This document shows positions 27,496 to 35,491 of a DNA stretch of 64,000 bases, in pieces. The notes beneath the pieces are model-generated. The model ran no database searches. It was not told where the DNA came from and saw nothing but the letters and a program-made list of their open reading frames with translations. The translations under genes and the position numbers were made by a program. The first letter of the stretch is position 1, and each line of letters opens with the position of its first letter. The stretch spans positions 62,001-126,000 of the forward strand of contig JANJUX010000003.1 in the NCBI GenBank assembly GCA_024710355.1, given 5' to 3'. Source of the stretch: Candidatus Rifleibacteriota bacterium (lineage in GTDB: Bacteria > Muiribacteriota > Ozemobacteria > Ozemobacterales > Ozemobacteraceae).

Positions 27496-28713
27496 CTAAT
27501 TGATTTGCGAAGCAGCGGTCAGCACGGGGTACAGCAGGGCAACGACCAGGGTGCCGACCACGAGGGCCATTCCAAGAAAAAGAATTGGTTCTATCAGTGA
27601 GGTGACCGTATCGGTGAGTTCGGTTATTTCTTCATCATAGTGTTCGGCAAGGTTATCGAGCATTTCGCCAAGATTACCCGATTCTTCACCGACGGTTACG
27701 ACCCGCACCATGATTGTCGGTGTTCCGGGGATTGATTTGAGAGCTTTGCCAAACCCGAGTCCTTTTTCAAGCAGTTCGGGAAGAACGGCAAAGCGTTTGG
27801 CAATTACCTTGTTTTCGAGACTGTCGAGAACGACTTTAAGACTGTCGAGAATCGGAATGCCGCCCTCAACCATTGTTGACATGGTGCGGGCAAATTGACT
27901 GTAAGCAAAATTCTTCTCAAGATCTCTTACCAGGGGTATTTTCAGTTTGAAGCGGTCGATTTTTCGCCGCCCTTCAGGTGATTGTGCATAACTGACGACG
28001 CCGGCAAAGACCAGCATGCCAAGGCAGAAAAGCAGCAAAAACCATTCGCCCAGAAACTCTGATGCCGAAAGCAGCAGCGAAGTCATGAGCGGCAGTGGTG
28101 CATCGAGACTGCGGAAAAGGCTGGCAAACTCGGGAACGACAGCGATGACCATATAAACCACAGCCAGCGAAGAGACTGTCAGCAGAATTGTCGGGTAGAT
28201 CATTGCCGCCATCACTTTGCGTCTGATTGCAAGAGAGCTGGTAAAATAATCCGACAGGCGTTTCAGGATGTTGTCGATTGCCCCGGCTTTCTCGCCGGCA
28301 ACAACCGTTTTTATGTAGATATCCGGGAATATATCAGGATGACGGCCCAAAGCTCGGCTGAGCGAGATGCCTTCGCGGATGTCCTGATGAACTTCGCGCA
28401 AAGCACGATTCAGCGGTGTGTCGTCAGCATCGTCGAGGAGTACGTCGATGGCATCGGTGATCGGCATACCCGATTTAAGAAGGGTACGAATAAGTTTGGT
28501 GAATTCGTTCAGTTCTTTCAGTGAAACCCGCTGTTTAAAAGACAGCGCGGCTTTCAGCTGATCTGCCAGCGATTCATCGAGACTGGTTTCGGCAAGAATA
28601 TAATAGCCGCGGGTGCTGAAGGCGGACCGCAGTTCTTCTAACGATCTGGTTTCAAAAACCTCTTCGCTGGTATTGCCCTTTTCGTCGGCATAGCGAATTT
28701 TTATTCTCTGCAT
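27496..28713 (-). CDS. pilC: PilC/GspF-type inner-membrane platform protein
   Basis: 405 aa. Two GspF domains (about 65-190 and 270-395), each with a signature of the type FTKLIRTLLKSGMPITDAI and FARTMSTMVEGGIPILDSL, plus three transmembrane segments (about 170-195, 215-240, 375-400). It is the rotor or platform that couples PilB to pilin insertion. First gene of the operon; the ATG has a GGGGT ribosome site. A candidate promoter and inverted repeats lie just upstream. Confidence 0.93.
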   Translation of the reverse strand: MQRIKIRYADEKGNTSEEVFETRSLEELRSAFSTRGYYILAETSLDESLADQLKAALSFKQRVSLKELNEFTKLIRTLLKSGMPITDAIDVLLDDADDTPLNRALREVHQDIREGISLSRALGRHPDIFPDIYIKTVVAGEKAGAIDNILKRLSDYFTSSLAIRRKVMAAMIYPTILLTVSSLAVVYMVIAVVPEFASLFRSLDAPLPLMTSLLLSASEFLGEWFLLLFCLGMLVFAGVVSYAQSPEGRRKIDRFKLKIPLVRDLEKNFAYSQFARTMSTMVEGGIPILDSLKVVLDSLENKVIAKRFAVLPELLEKGLGFGKALKSIPGTPTIMVRVVTVGEESGNLGEMLDNLAEHYDEEITELTDTVTSLIEPILFLGMALVVGTLVVALLYPVLTAASQIN

Positions 28714-28730
28714 TATTTACCCCGAAATAA

Positions 28731-28811
28731 ACAATCCCGGATTTCCGTTTGCCTATGATTCTATGCCATCTCGGCAAAAATCACAAACATTAATTGGAAA
28801 CCCGGGATTGT
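28731..28811. repeat. 16-base inverted repeat flanking the pilus-operon promoter
   Basis: Left arm 28731-28746 (ACAATCCCGGATTTCC) and right arm 28796-28811 pair at 15 of 16 positions. They enclose 49 bases that contain the candidate promoter at 28758-28786. It could be an invertible promoter segment, an operator, or a long-loop hairpin ending the upstream lepB/DUF2225 transcript (TTTATTT follows on the minus strand). Confidence 0.6.
28758..28786 (-). promoter_or_regulatory. Candidate promoter of the pilus operon
   Basis: On the minus strand: TTGTGA (28781-28786), a 17-base spacer, TAGAAT (28758-28763). The expected start is near 28751, about 38 bases upstream of the pilC ATG. The whole promoter lies between the arms of an inverted repeat. 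Confidence 0.5.
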
Positions 28812-28849
28812 CAGGACAACAGTGGCCCTACTCCCTTTCAATGCGAGCT

Positions 28850-29521
28850 TTAATTGATAAAATGCTCATTCAGTTCGGCCTGTTTTTGTGTTAATTCAAG
28901 TATCCACTGTTGTTCGGGATCGATAATAACTTCTTCGACCGCGCCAAACCATTCACGCGCCGACTTGCGGTCTTCGAGGCGGCGGTACAGTTCACCGATC
29001 AGATAAGTCACGACCGGCAGATTGTCAGGGTTAGAGATTGTCGACTTCTCGACGGCAATTTTGAGATATTTAACCGCCAGCTGCTGCAGCTCAATTTCTG
29101 CCTTGCGGTTTTCGCGCAGACGGCAGCACCATGAACCACGCAGATAGAGATTTCCGATGTGGTAAGGGTTACGGCCAGTTTCTTCGTATAGCTTCGCAGC
29201 GATAAAAAATTTCAGGGCTTCTTCCGGCATCTTTTTGCATATCGGCAGGCTGAGAATCTTTTTTATCTGCGCAGCTGAAACTTTGCGGTTTTCTCTGCTT
29301 TCAAGCGAATAATCTTCGGGATAACCTGAAAAATCACATTCTGGGCATTGAACCAGAAAGAAAGGCAGCGGGTTTTCTCCGAGGTAATGGGGCAGAAAGT
29401 CTGAGTCCTGGCCCTGGTGTGTAATCGAAGTAACAGTTCTGGCTTCGAAAATTGCCCCGCAGGCCGGGCAGGTAAAACCGCTGAGTTTGAATGATGTAAC
29501 CAAGTTTTCTTCTCCTGACAT
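28850..29521 (-). CDS. DUF2225 zinc-ribbon/TPR protein
   Basis: 223 aa. An N-terminal zinc ribbon with two CPxC-type knuckles (CPAC at about 18-21 and CPEC at about 55-58) is followed by helical TPR-like repeats (AAKLYEETGRNPYHIGNLYLRGSWCCR and ADRK-type helices), the DUF2225 layout. Cytoplasmic; molecular role of the family unknown. It is read after lepB, 61 bases downstream. Confidence 0.8.
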   Translation of the reverse strand: MSGEENLVTSFKLSGFTCPACGAIFEARTVTSITHQGQDSDFLPHYLGENPLPFFLVQCPECDFSGYPEDYSLESRENRKVSAAQIKKILSLPICKKMPEEALKFFIAAKLYEETGRNPYHIGNLYLRGSWCCRLRENRKAEIELQQLAVKYLKIAVEKSTISNPDNLPVVTYLIGELYRRLEDRKSAREWFGAVEEVIIDPEQQWILELTQKQAELNEHFIN

Positions 29522-29582
29522 CTGTCAGAATATATTCACAATCTTTTAGCGTGTCAAATTGAATGTCTCGATGCAGCAGTGG

Positions 29583-30110
29583 TCACTCTGCAAGCTTGGC
29601 AATCTGGCCGAATGAATCGGGGGGCCAGAATTTAATCTCGGCCCGGCCTTTGACCAGATTGCGATCCAGCAGACCCCACGAACGACTGTCGTGTGAGTTA
29701 TTGCGGTTGTCACCCATTACGCAGATTTTATCTGCCGGAATTTTCTGTGGCCCGTAGGAGCCAAAGACATATTCTTTTACGAAAGGTTCTTTCATCATTT
29801 TTCCGTTGCGGAAAAGGTAGCCATCTTTGATCTCGATAACGTCGCCGGGTATTCCGACCACGCGTTTTACAAAGTCTTTACCGGGCTCGAGCGGGTAAGA
29901 AAAAACGACAACTTCCCCCACCTCAGGCTCTTTGACCATGTACACCATTTTGTTGACAATGATTTTTTCCCGTGAGTGCAGTTCGGGTTCCATGCAGGCC
30001 CCTTCAATGACGAATCCCTGTACAACGTAGGTCTGCAGAAACAGGAAGAAAATAAGTGCCCTGACAAAATCTTTGAACCAGTCCCTTAATCCGTGTGCTA
30101 TTTTTTTCAT
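29583..30110 (-). CDS. lepB: Signal peptidase I with Cys at the catalytic serine position
   Basis: 175 aa. One N-terminal transmembrane helix (about 14-33) and the S26 peptidase domain. Box B, normally GxSMxPTL, reads EGACMEPEL: Cys39 replaces the nucleophilic Ser. The codon is clearly TGC. The rest is canonical: general base Lys82 in VKRVVGIPGD and box E GDNRNNSHDSRSWG (133-146). Signal peptidase I removes signal peptides of secreted proteins at the membrane. Ser-to-Cys enzymes can keep activity, so this may be a thiol variant, or a specialised second copy. A GGAG ribosome site precedes the ATG. Confidence 0.9.
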   Translation of the reverse strand: MKKIAHGLRDWFKDFVRALIFFLFLQTYVVQGFVIEGACMEPELHSREKIIVNKMVYMVKEPEVGEVVVFSYPLEPGKDFVKRVVGIPGDVIEIKDGYLFRNGKMMKEPFVKEYVFGSYGPQKIPADKICVMGDNRNNSHDSRSWGLLDRNLVKGRAEIKFWPPDSFGQIAKLAE

Positions 30111-30204
30111 CGACCAACTCCATTTTCGGTCTACATGTGTTTGGTAAAAACCTATTCGGAAGGGTTCGATTTTTTCTAAACGATAATTTTAACTTTTTTT
30201 AAAA

Positions 30205-30254
30205 TGTACAATCTCTGTACAGCAAAGCGAACAGGCAACTGCCTGTTCGCTTTG
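30205..30254. repeat. Perfect 15-base palindrome with adjacent TGTACA inverted repeat
   Basis: Arms CAAAGCGAACAGGCA (30223-30237) and its exact complement (30240-30254) are separated by two bases. Next to it is TGTACA-N5-TGTACA (30205-30220). It lies between trmH and lepB, both minus strand. A U-tract is lacking, so it is at best a weak terminator of trmH; a GC-rich repeat with two GTCGAAGG copies follows to about 30300. Confidence 0.6.
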
Positions 30255-30318
30255 TCTTGCCGGCCCCGGCCGGTCGAAGGAGCCCCGTCGAAGGGCCGAC
30301 AACTGAGGGAGTAAAAGG

Positions 30319-31038
30319 TCAGAGATTGTTCTGCTGGTTGAAACCTTTGTGATGGCGTTTAAAGAACGGGCAATCGGCACGGCCGTCTTTATGCGGCTGG
30401 TCAGGCGGCGGCAGCGGGCCTTCTGGCCTTTTCCAGAGGTCGTCGAGAGTGAGTTCCTCGTCGACGAGTCGCCACTGGCTGTACAGCAGACGAACCTGTT
30501 CTTCTGAGGCATTGAGGTTGTACATACCGACCTGCTGTCTCTGCCTCTGAATTTCGTACATGGTTACCGCGGCGGCGACTGAAATGTTGAGGCTCTGTAC
30601 AAAGCCGGCCATCGGCAGAAAAATATTGGCGTCGGCCATTTCGACAGTTGCCTCTGAGCAGCCGCGATGCTCGTTGCCAAAAACGACGACCCATGGCTGG
30701 GTCCAGTCCAGCGTGCGAAAATCGACGGCTTCGCGTGCCATGTGGGTGGCGGCGATTTTGTAACCCTGTTGTCTCAGTTCAGTGAGGGAAGGCTTGATGT
30801 CGTCGACAACTTTAAGGTCAACCCAGCGCTCGGCACCTTTTGAAACTTCGGGATTCACCTCTTCGGGCTTTTTGAAGTCGGGGGCCCAGATCACGCGGCC
30901 GAAACCGGCGGCGTCGGCGGTACGCAGCACCGCAGAAAGGTTGTGCTGGTCGTGTACAAGATCGAGGGCGATGACGATATCGAGCTGGCGCTGGTGCAGG
31001 GTTTGTGAAATACGATGAATGCGACGACTGGTGGGCAT
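30319..31038 (-). CDS. trmH: TrmH-type tRNA/rRNA 2'-O-methyltransferase (SpoU)
   Basis: 239 aa. SPOUT fold with the three TrmH motifs: NLSAVLRTADAAGFGRVIW (about 33-51), VVVFGNEHRGCS (about 117-128) and IFLPMAGFVQSLNISVAAAVTMYE (about 138-161). TrmH methylates G18 of tRNA; other SpoU enzymes methylate 23S rRNA. The C-terminal extension (170-239), with Trp-rich and charged helices, matches TrmH better than RlmB, which usually has an N-terminal L30e-like domain. It lies 4 bases after the DUF2993-like gene. Confidence 0.82.
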   Translation of the reverse strand: MPTSRRIHRISQTLHQRQLDIVIALDLVHDQHNLSAVLRTADAAGFGRVIWAPDFKKPEEVNPEVSKGAERWVDLKVVDDIKPSLTELRQQGYKIAATHMAREAVDFRTLDWTQPWVVVFGNEHRGCSEATVEMADANIFLPMAGFVQSLNISVAAAVTMYEIQRQRQQVGMYNLNASEEQVRLLYSQWRLVDEELTLDDLWKRPEGPLPPPDQPHKDGRADCPFFKRHHKGFNQQNNL

Positions 31039-31042
31039 TATT

Positions 31043-31855
31043 CTAACCTTTCTTCGGGCTTATGCTGGCAAGAGTTTCGACGAAACCAGGTTTGATGGCG
31101 ATACTGGCGACGTTGAGGTTGAGCCAGGTTTTGCTCGCATCAAACACCGGGTTGATCTGTTTGAAGATCTGGGCAACGGCGTTTCTTGGCATCGGCATGC
31201 CATTGAGGGTGAGCTTTTCACAGCGAAAATTGACTCTTTTGGGGTCGAGCAGCTGGGCGTTGCCCTTAAGGTCAAATTGAGCGGTGACGAAGCCTTTTTT
31301 GATCCGGCCGTTGAGGCGGGCACTGTTTTTATCGAGTTTCATTTTCATGCCCGAAAGCGATCGGGCCTGAGCGTAGAGCTCAAAGACCTTGAGAATATCA
31401 TCTGCTGAAACTTCGGTTTTCAGATCGATGCGGCTGCCGGTTTTGAAACGCAGTCGGCCGTTCGCAAGCTCATCGAGACTGATGCTGCTGTCAGGAAAAT
31501 CAAAAGTCACCCGCTCGATGGTGAGGTTATAGTAACTGACCTTATTGCAAAGGACTTTGAGAGTTCTAAAACTACCATCACCTTCCGCAGGCAGAATTTC
31601 TATCGAAAGACTGGCCGGGCGTGGAGTTATTTTGCCGATGAGGGAAATTTCCGCAGAATCATACCCGAGAAGCTGAAAAATTCCGCTGGCTTTAAATTCT
31701 TCCGGGTCCTGAAATGTTTTCATGAATGCTGCTTCAAGAATCTGCAGCTGTTTTTCGGGCCCGGGTGCGGGCATTTCTATGCGGGCCTGCGAACTGCCGC
31801 CGACAAGAACACTCAGAACGAGAAGAACCAGAAAAGGTCTAAGCAGCTTTTTCAT
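31043..31855 (-). CDS. Secreted DUF2993/LmeA-like protein
   Basis: 270 aa. Signal peptide (KKLLRPFLVLLVLSVLVGGSSQA). The mature part resembles the DUF2993 (LmeA) pattern: VSADDILKVFELYAQARS, RLNGRIKKGFVTAQFDLKGNAQLLDPKRVNF and ...AIFKQINPVFD-type C-terminal strands. DUF2993 proteins are tubular lipid-binding periplasmic proteins, so a role in lipid handling is plausible. It overlaps uvrC by 17 bases and has an AGGAAGGT ribosome site inside uvrC. Confidence 0.6.
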   Translation of the reverse strand: MKKLLRPFLVLLVLSVLVGGSSQARIEMPAPGPEKQLQILEAAFMKTFQDPEEFKASGIFQLLGYDSAEISLIGKITPRPASLSIEILPAEGDGSFRTLKVLCNKVSYYNLTIERVTFDFPDSSISLDELANGRLRFKTGSRIDLKTEVSADDILKVFELYAQARSLSGMKMKLDKNSARLNGRIKKGFVTAQFDLKGNAQLLDPKRVNFRCEKLTLNGMPMPRNAVAQIFKQINPVFDASKTWLNLNVASIAIKPGFVETLASISPKKG

Positions 31856-33668
31856 GGGTACCTTCCTTCAGCGAGGCAATGATGACCTCAGCGGTTTTGA
31901 GCGGGATCTGACAACGTTTCTGCAGTTCTTCGGGCGTCGTTTCCGCGACATTGGCCATTGAACCGAATTCCCACAGGGCTTTTCGCAGAGTGGCCGGGCC
32001 GACACCCGGCAGGTTGAGAAGAGCCGAGCACATGACTCGCCGGCTGTGAGTTTTTTTCTGAAAGGTGTTGGCAAAACGGTGCGCTTCGTTTCGCAGCTTG
32101 ATGATTGACTTCATGCCGGCACTTGAAAATGGCAGATTGATCTCGGTGCCATCAGGCTTAACAAGCGTCTCTTCGCGCTTGGCCAGGCCGAGAATGGCGG
32201 TATCGACACCCAGCTCTTCAAGCTCACGCAGAGCTGCCCTGACCTGGGTAATGCCGCCGTCGACGATATAAAGGTCAGGCAGTTGTGCCCGTTCGCGCAG
32301 CAGGCGCGAAAAACGGCGCCTGGTCACTTCGGCAATCGAGGCCGGGTCGTCGCCACCCTGGGCCGACTTGATGTGATAGAGGCGATACTCGCCCTTGCGC
32401 GGTCGACCATTATGGCAGACCACCAGAGATGCGACCGGATCGGTTCCCTGAATGTGTGAAATATCGACGCATTCGATTCTGACCGGTGCGACCTTGAGTT
32501 CGAGCAGATTCTGCAGGTCGATGACCGATTCGTCGATGCGCTCATGCCCTTCTGACTTGATGTTGCGCATGACTTCGAGAGCGTTGTTGTCTGCCATGGC
32601 GAGCAGGTTGAGAAACTGGCCCTTGCGAGGAATGTGGAACGCGACTTTGCGGCCGGCCCGCCCGCTGAGCATCGCCAGCAGGGCGTCGACCCCGTCAGGC
32701 TCGATCGAGCAGTAAATGACAGCCGGAATGATATTGTTGTCGTAGAAGCGGCTGATAACGGTTTGCAGCACTTCTGAATTCGAGGTTTCAGGCTCACGTT
32801 CGATGTCGAGTATGCGGTTGCCCAGCATTTTGCCGCCGCGCACGAAGAACACCGAGAAAATCAGACGGTCGTTGGCCTCGCACATGCCCCAGAAATCTAG
32901 GTTGAGCGGTTTGACGAATTCGACTTTCTGGTTTTCGAAAAAGCGGCGCAGCGCAGTCAGTGTGTCTCGCACTTCGGCGGCTTCTTCGAATCTGAAACTG
33001 TCGGCCAGCGATTTAAGCTGTTTGTCGAGGCCGGTGAAGTCGGGGTCACTTCTACCCGCGAGAACTTCGACGGCTTTATGAATCGACACCGAGTATTCTT
33101 CAGGGGTGACGGCGCCCTGACAGATGCCCTGACAGATGCCGAGGTGATATTTGAGGCATGGCCTGATTTTTTTGCCCGGTGCTGCGGCGGCGAAGCCTTT
33201 TTTTGAGGTGCAGAGCCTGAAGTTGCGCGACAGCAGGTCGACGATTCGCGTCAGGTCATACTCATTCGGAAACGGCCCGAAATAGAGGTTACCGTCGCGG
33301 AAACTGACTTTTCGCACCTTTTCGAGACGCGGGTAGCGGTCTTTCATGGTAACTCTGATGTAAGGGTGCGTTTTGCTGTCTTTGAGCAGAATGTTGTAGC
33401 GCGGTTTGTGTTTCTTGATCAGGTTATTTTCAAGAATCAGCGCTTCGATTTCGGTTTCGGTGACGATGAACTCGATGTCTTCGATTGCCGAGACGAGAAC
33501 CGAGGTTTTCAGGTTGTCGTGGTGGCGGTTGAAGTATGATTTGACGCGTTTTTTCAGCGATCTCGACTTGCCGATATAGATGATTTCGCCAGTCCGGTTC
33601 TTCATGATGTAGATGCCGGGGTTGGCGGGCATCAGGGCAAGTATTTTTTCGAGTTTTTCGCTCTGCAT
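31839..33668 (-). CDS. uvrC: UvrC, excinuclease ABC subunit C
   Basis: 609 aa. GIY-YIG nuclease (GIYIMKNRTGEIIYIGKSRSLKKRV, about 18-42), four Cys of the Fe-S region (C-x17-C-x7-C-x3-C, about 153-184), UVR/UvrB-binding motif (LADSFRFEEAAEVRDTL), RNase H-like 5' nuclease (ECVDISHIQGTDPVASLVV ... DLYIVDGG) and C-terminal HhH (LLNLPGVGPATLRKAL). It makes both incisions in nucleotide excision repair with UvrA/UvrB, which are not in this window. Confidence 0.96.
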   Translation of the reverse strand: MQSEKLEKILALMPANPGIYIMKNRTGEIIYIGKSRSLKKRVKSYFNRHHDNLKTSVLVSAIEDIEFIVTETEIEALILENNLIKKHKPRYNILLKDSKTHPYIRVTMKDRYPRLEKVRKVSFRDGNLYFGPFPNEYDLTRIVDLLSRNFRLCTSKKGFAAAAPGKKIRPCLKYHLGICQGICQGAVTPEEYSVSIHKAVEVLAGRSDPDFTGLDKQLKSLADSFRFEEAAEVRDTLTALRRFFENQKVEFVKPLNLDFWGMCEANDRLIFSVFFVRGGKMLGNRILDIEREPETSNSEVLQTVISRFYDNNIIPAVIYCSIEPDGVDALLAMLSGRAGRKVAFHIPRKGQFLNLLAMADNNALEVMRNIKSEGHERIDESVIDLQNLLELKVAPVRIECVDISHIQGTDPVASLVVCHNGRPRKGEYRLYHIKSAQGGDDPASIAEVTRRRFSRLLRERAQLPDLYIVDGGITQVRAALRELEELGVDTAILGLAKREETLVKPDGTEINLPFSSAGMKSIIKLRNEAHRFANTFQKKTHSRRVMCSALLNLPGVGPATLRKALWEFGSMANVAETTPEELQKRCQIPLKTAEVIIASLKEGTHEKAA

Positions 33669-33683
33669 CAGTATTTTAACCTG

Positions 33684-35411
33684 TCAGGGCTGTTTGGGCA
33701 GCGGCGCTTTTTTCAGATTCTGGTCGCCTGAGGGCAGGTCCTGTTTTTTAGCAGCATTTTTCGTGCCAGAACTGCCGGATTTGTGATTAGAACCAATTTT
33801 ATCTGCTTCATCTTTTGCTTTTACCGGTTGGCCGCTTCTTTTGCCTGTCTTGATATCGGCACTGCCCGAGGCATTTGAAGAATCGGCGACAGTGGCCGAT
33901 TCGACGACAAAATACTGCAGTTCTTCATTCATAGCCGACTTGATAAAGCGCCCGGTCAAATTCACTTTGCCATCGAGCATCTTTTCGTTTCTGACTTCAG
34001 TGAGCAGCTTCAGATTCGACTTAAGCGGAATGCGCCGGCCATCATCGGTTTTGAGAACCCAGCGGTATAGATGTCGACGCCGACCAAGCGGTTGTTTTTC
34101 AGGCACCAGGCGACCGGTGATCTTTTTAATTTCATTGACATCAGAGAGCTCGTCCTCTGGTTTTCCTCGCGTCATCAGGGCTGGTGCCAGTGCTTCGGCC
34201 TTTTCGAAAAGTCCCGGCAGTTCACCACTCGAACTTGTTGCCGATGCTGTTTTTTCACTGAAAAGCTGCTGACTGCCGGTTGCAAATTCGGGGTCTTCGG
34301 GTGAATCCGGCCACTGCACCGGAATTATTTCGTTTTCTGTGATGGTTTCAACGGGTTCAGATGGCAATGCTGGCTTTTCAACCGCTGTTTTTTCGCCAAT
34401 ATTTTCAGACCCGACTCCGGTTTCCGGTTCTTCGGTGATTTCGTTTTCTTTTACGGTTATTTCAGAGTCTTTTTTATCGGGCTGTTTTGTCTGCGTATTT
34501 TTTATTTCGGCGGCAGCAGAAGCTTTCGTGTCGCCAGGGTATTCCCATGAACCGCTGTCGGCTTCGGTCGCGACTTCAGCTTCGCCGGATGCGATGTCTG
34601 GAGTGGCAGACCCAAGCTCGTCACTTTCCGATTCGGTTTTTGGCAGGCGCTCGGACGGCGGAATATATTCAACGCCAAGTTCTCTGGCGGTGCGCTCAGC
34701 GATTTCTTCGGCCTTCTGATTGATCTCGTCAATTACCTCTTTGACCGGACGGTTCTTTTCAGTTTCACTGATTCCGTTTTCAGAAGAAAAATCTGGCGAA
34801 AGCGGGTCTGGAAAAAGTGTGTCGATATATTCACTGTCTTTCTTACCCTTTACGCCTGCAGTCCCGGAGGCGGTTAAGTTTGCTCCGGCTGACGCTGCGG
34901 CAGAAGAATCCAGGCTTCCGGCGACTGTTTCAGAAAAAGTTTGAGATGCGGCTGCTCCGGCAATTGCGGCAACTGCGCCTGCCGCCAACGGAGTTTCGTT
35001 CAATTTCGGGTTAAGGCCTGGTTTTAATTCAATACCGCCAGAGGCTGCAGCCTTGAGCGCATTTTTAACTGACTGGACGGCCTGATCCGGCGTAACCACA
35101 GGGATAGATGGTATTGTCAACGTTTTTATCAGTGGCTGCGTCTGGGTCGCGACCTGCAGAAGGTTGTCGATTGCCGGTATTTCCTGAACCGGAATTTCGC
35201 CGGCAATGCTTGCAGTCTGCTGAGTTAACGAAGCAACGGAAGCCGGGTCTGATGCAATAATTCCGGGAAACTTGAAATTGCCGTCGGTGATCCGTGCCTG
35301 GTTGATATCTGATTTAACAGGTGTAGAAGAGGCGGTATCGGCGTGCAGCGCCGGGCCGGCGAGGCTGCAGATCAACAGTGACAGCAGGATTTTATGCAAA
35401 TACAGGTGCAT
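33684..35411 (-). CDS. Secreted low-complexity acidic protein with C-terminal beta domain
   Basis: 575 aa. Signal peptide (LHKILLSLLICSLAGPALHA). The middle (about 120-400) is rich in Glu, Ser, Ala, Thr and Pro with little predicted structure. A compact domain at about 425-505 (ITGRLVPEKQPLG ... HLYRWVLKTDDGRRIPL ... KVNLTGRFIKSA) looks like an OB-fold, as in proteins of the type that list a property then 'tolerate' it, but no family is named. The tail is Lys/Ser/Gly-rich. It has a GGAG ribosome site and a candidate promoter upstream; uvrC follows 15 bases later. Function unknown. Confidence 0.65.
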   Translation of the reverse strand: MHLYLHKILLSLLICSLAGPALHADTASSTPVKSDINQARITDGNFKFPGIIASDPASVASLTQQTASIAGEIPVQEIPAIDNLLQVATQTQPLIKTLTIPSIPVVTPDQAVQSVKNALKAAASGGIELKPGLNPKLNETPLAAGAVAAIAGAAASQTFSETVAGSLDSSAAASAGANLTASGTAGVKGKKDSEYIDTLFPDPLSPDFSSENGISETEKNRPVKEVIDEINQKAEEIAERTARELGVEYIPPSERLPKTESESDELGSATPDIASGEAEVATEADSGSWEYPGDTKASAAAEIKNTQTKQPDKKDSEITVKENEITEEPETGVGSENIGEKTAVEKPALPSEPVETITENEIIPVQWPDSPEDPEFATGSQQLFSEKTASATSSSGELPGLFEKAEALAPALMTRGKPEDELSDVNEIKKITGRLVPEKQPLGRRRHLYRWVLKTDDGRRIPLKSNLKLLTEVRNEKMLDGKVNLTGRFIKSAMNEELQYFVVESATVADSSNASGSADIKTGKRSGQPVKAKDEADKIGSNHKSGSSGTKNAAKKQDLPSGDQNLKKAPLPKQP

Positions 35412-35439
35412 CTGAGCTCCTTGTTTTTATTGAGAAACA

Positions 35440-35468
35440 ATTCTATCATTATTGCCCGTAATCATCAA
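35440..35468 (-). promoter_or_regulatory. Candidate promoter of the 575-aa protein/uvrC operon
   Basis: On the minus strand: TTGATG (35463-35468), 17-base spacer, TAGAAT (35440-35445), about 28 bases upstream of the start codon. It would serve the 575-aa protein, uvrC, the DUF2993-like gene and trmH. Confidence 0.5.
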
Positions 35469-35491
35469 ATAAACACACTCAGGAGTCAATA

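Noticed and set aside
29583..30110. lepB as a pseudogene because the catalytic Ser is missing
   Set aside because: Frame, length and all other conserved boxes are intact and a functional substitute (Cys) is present.
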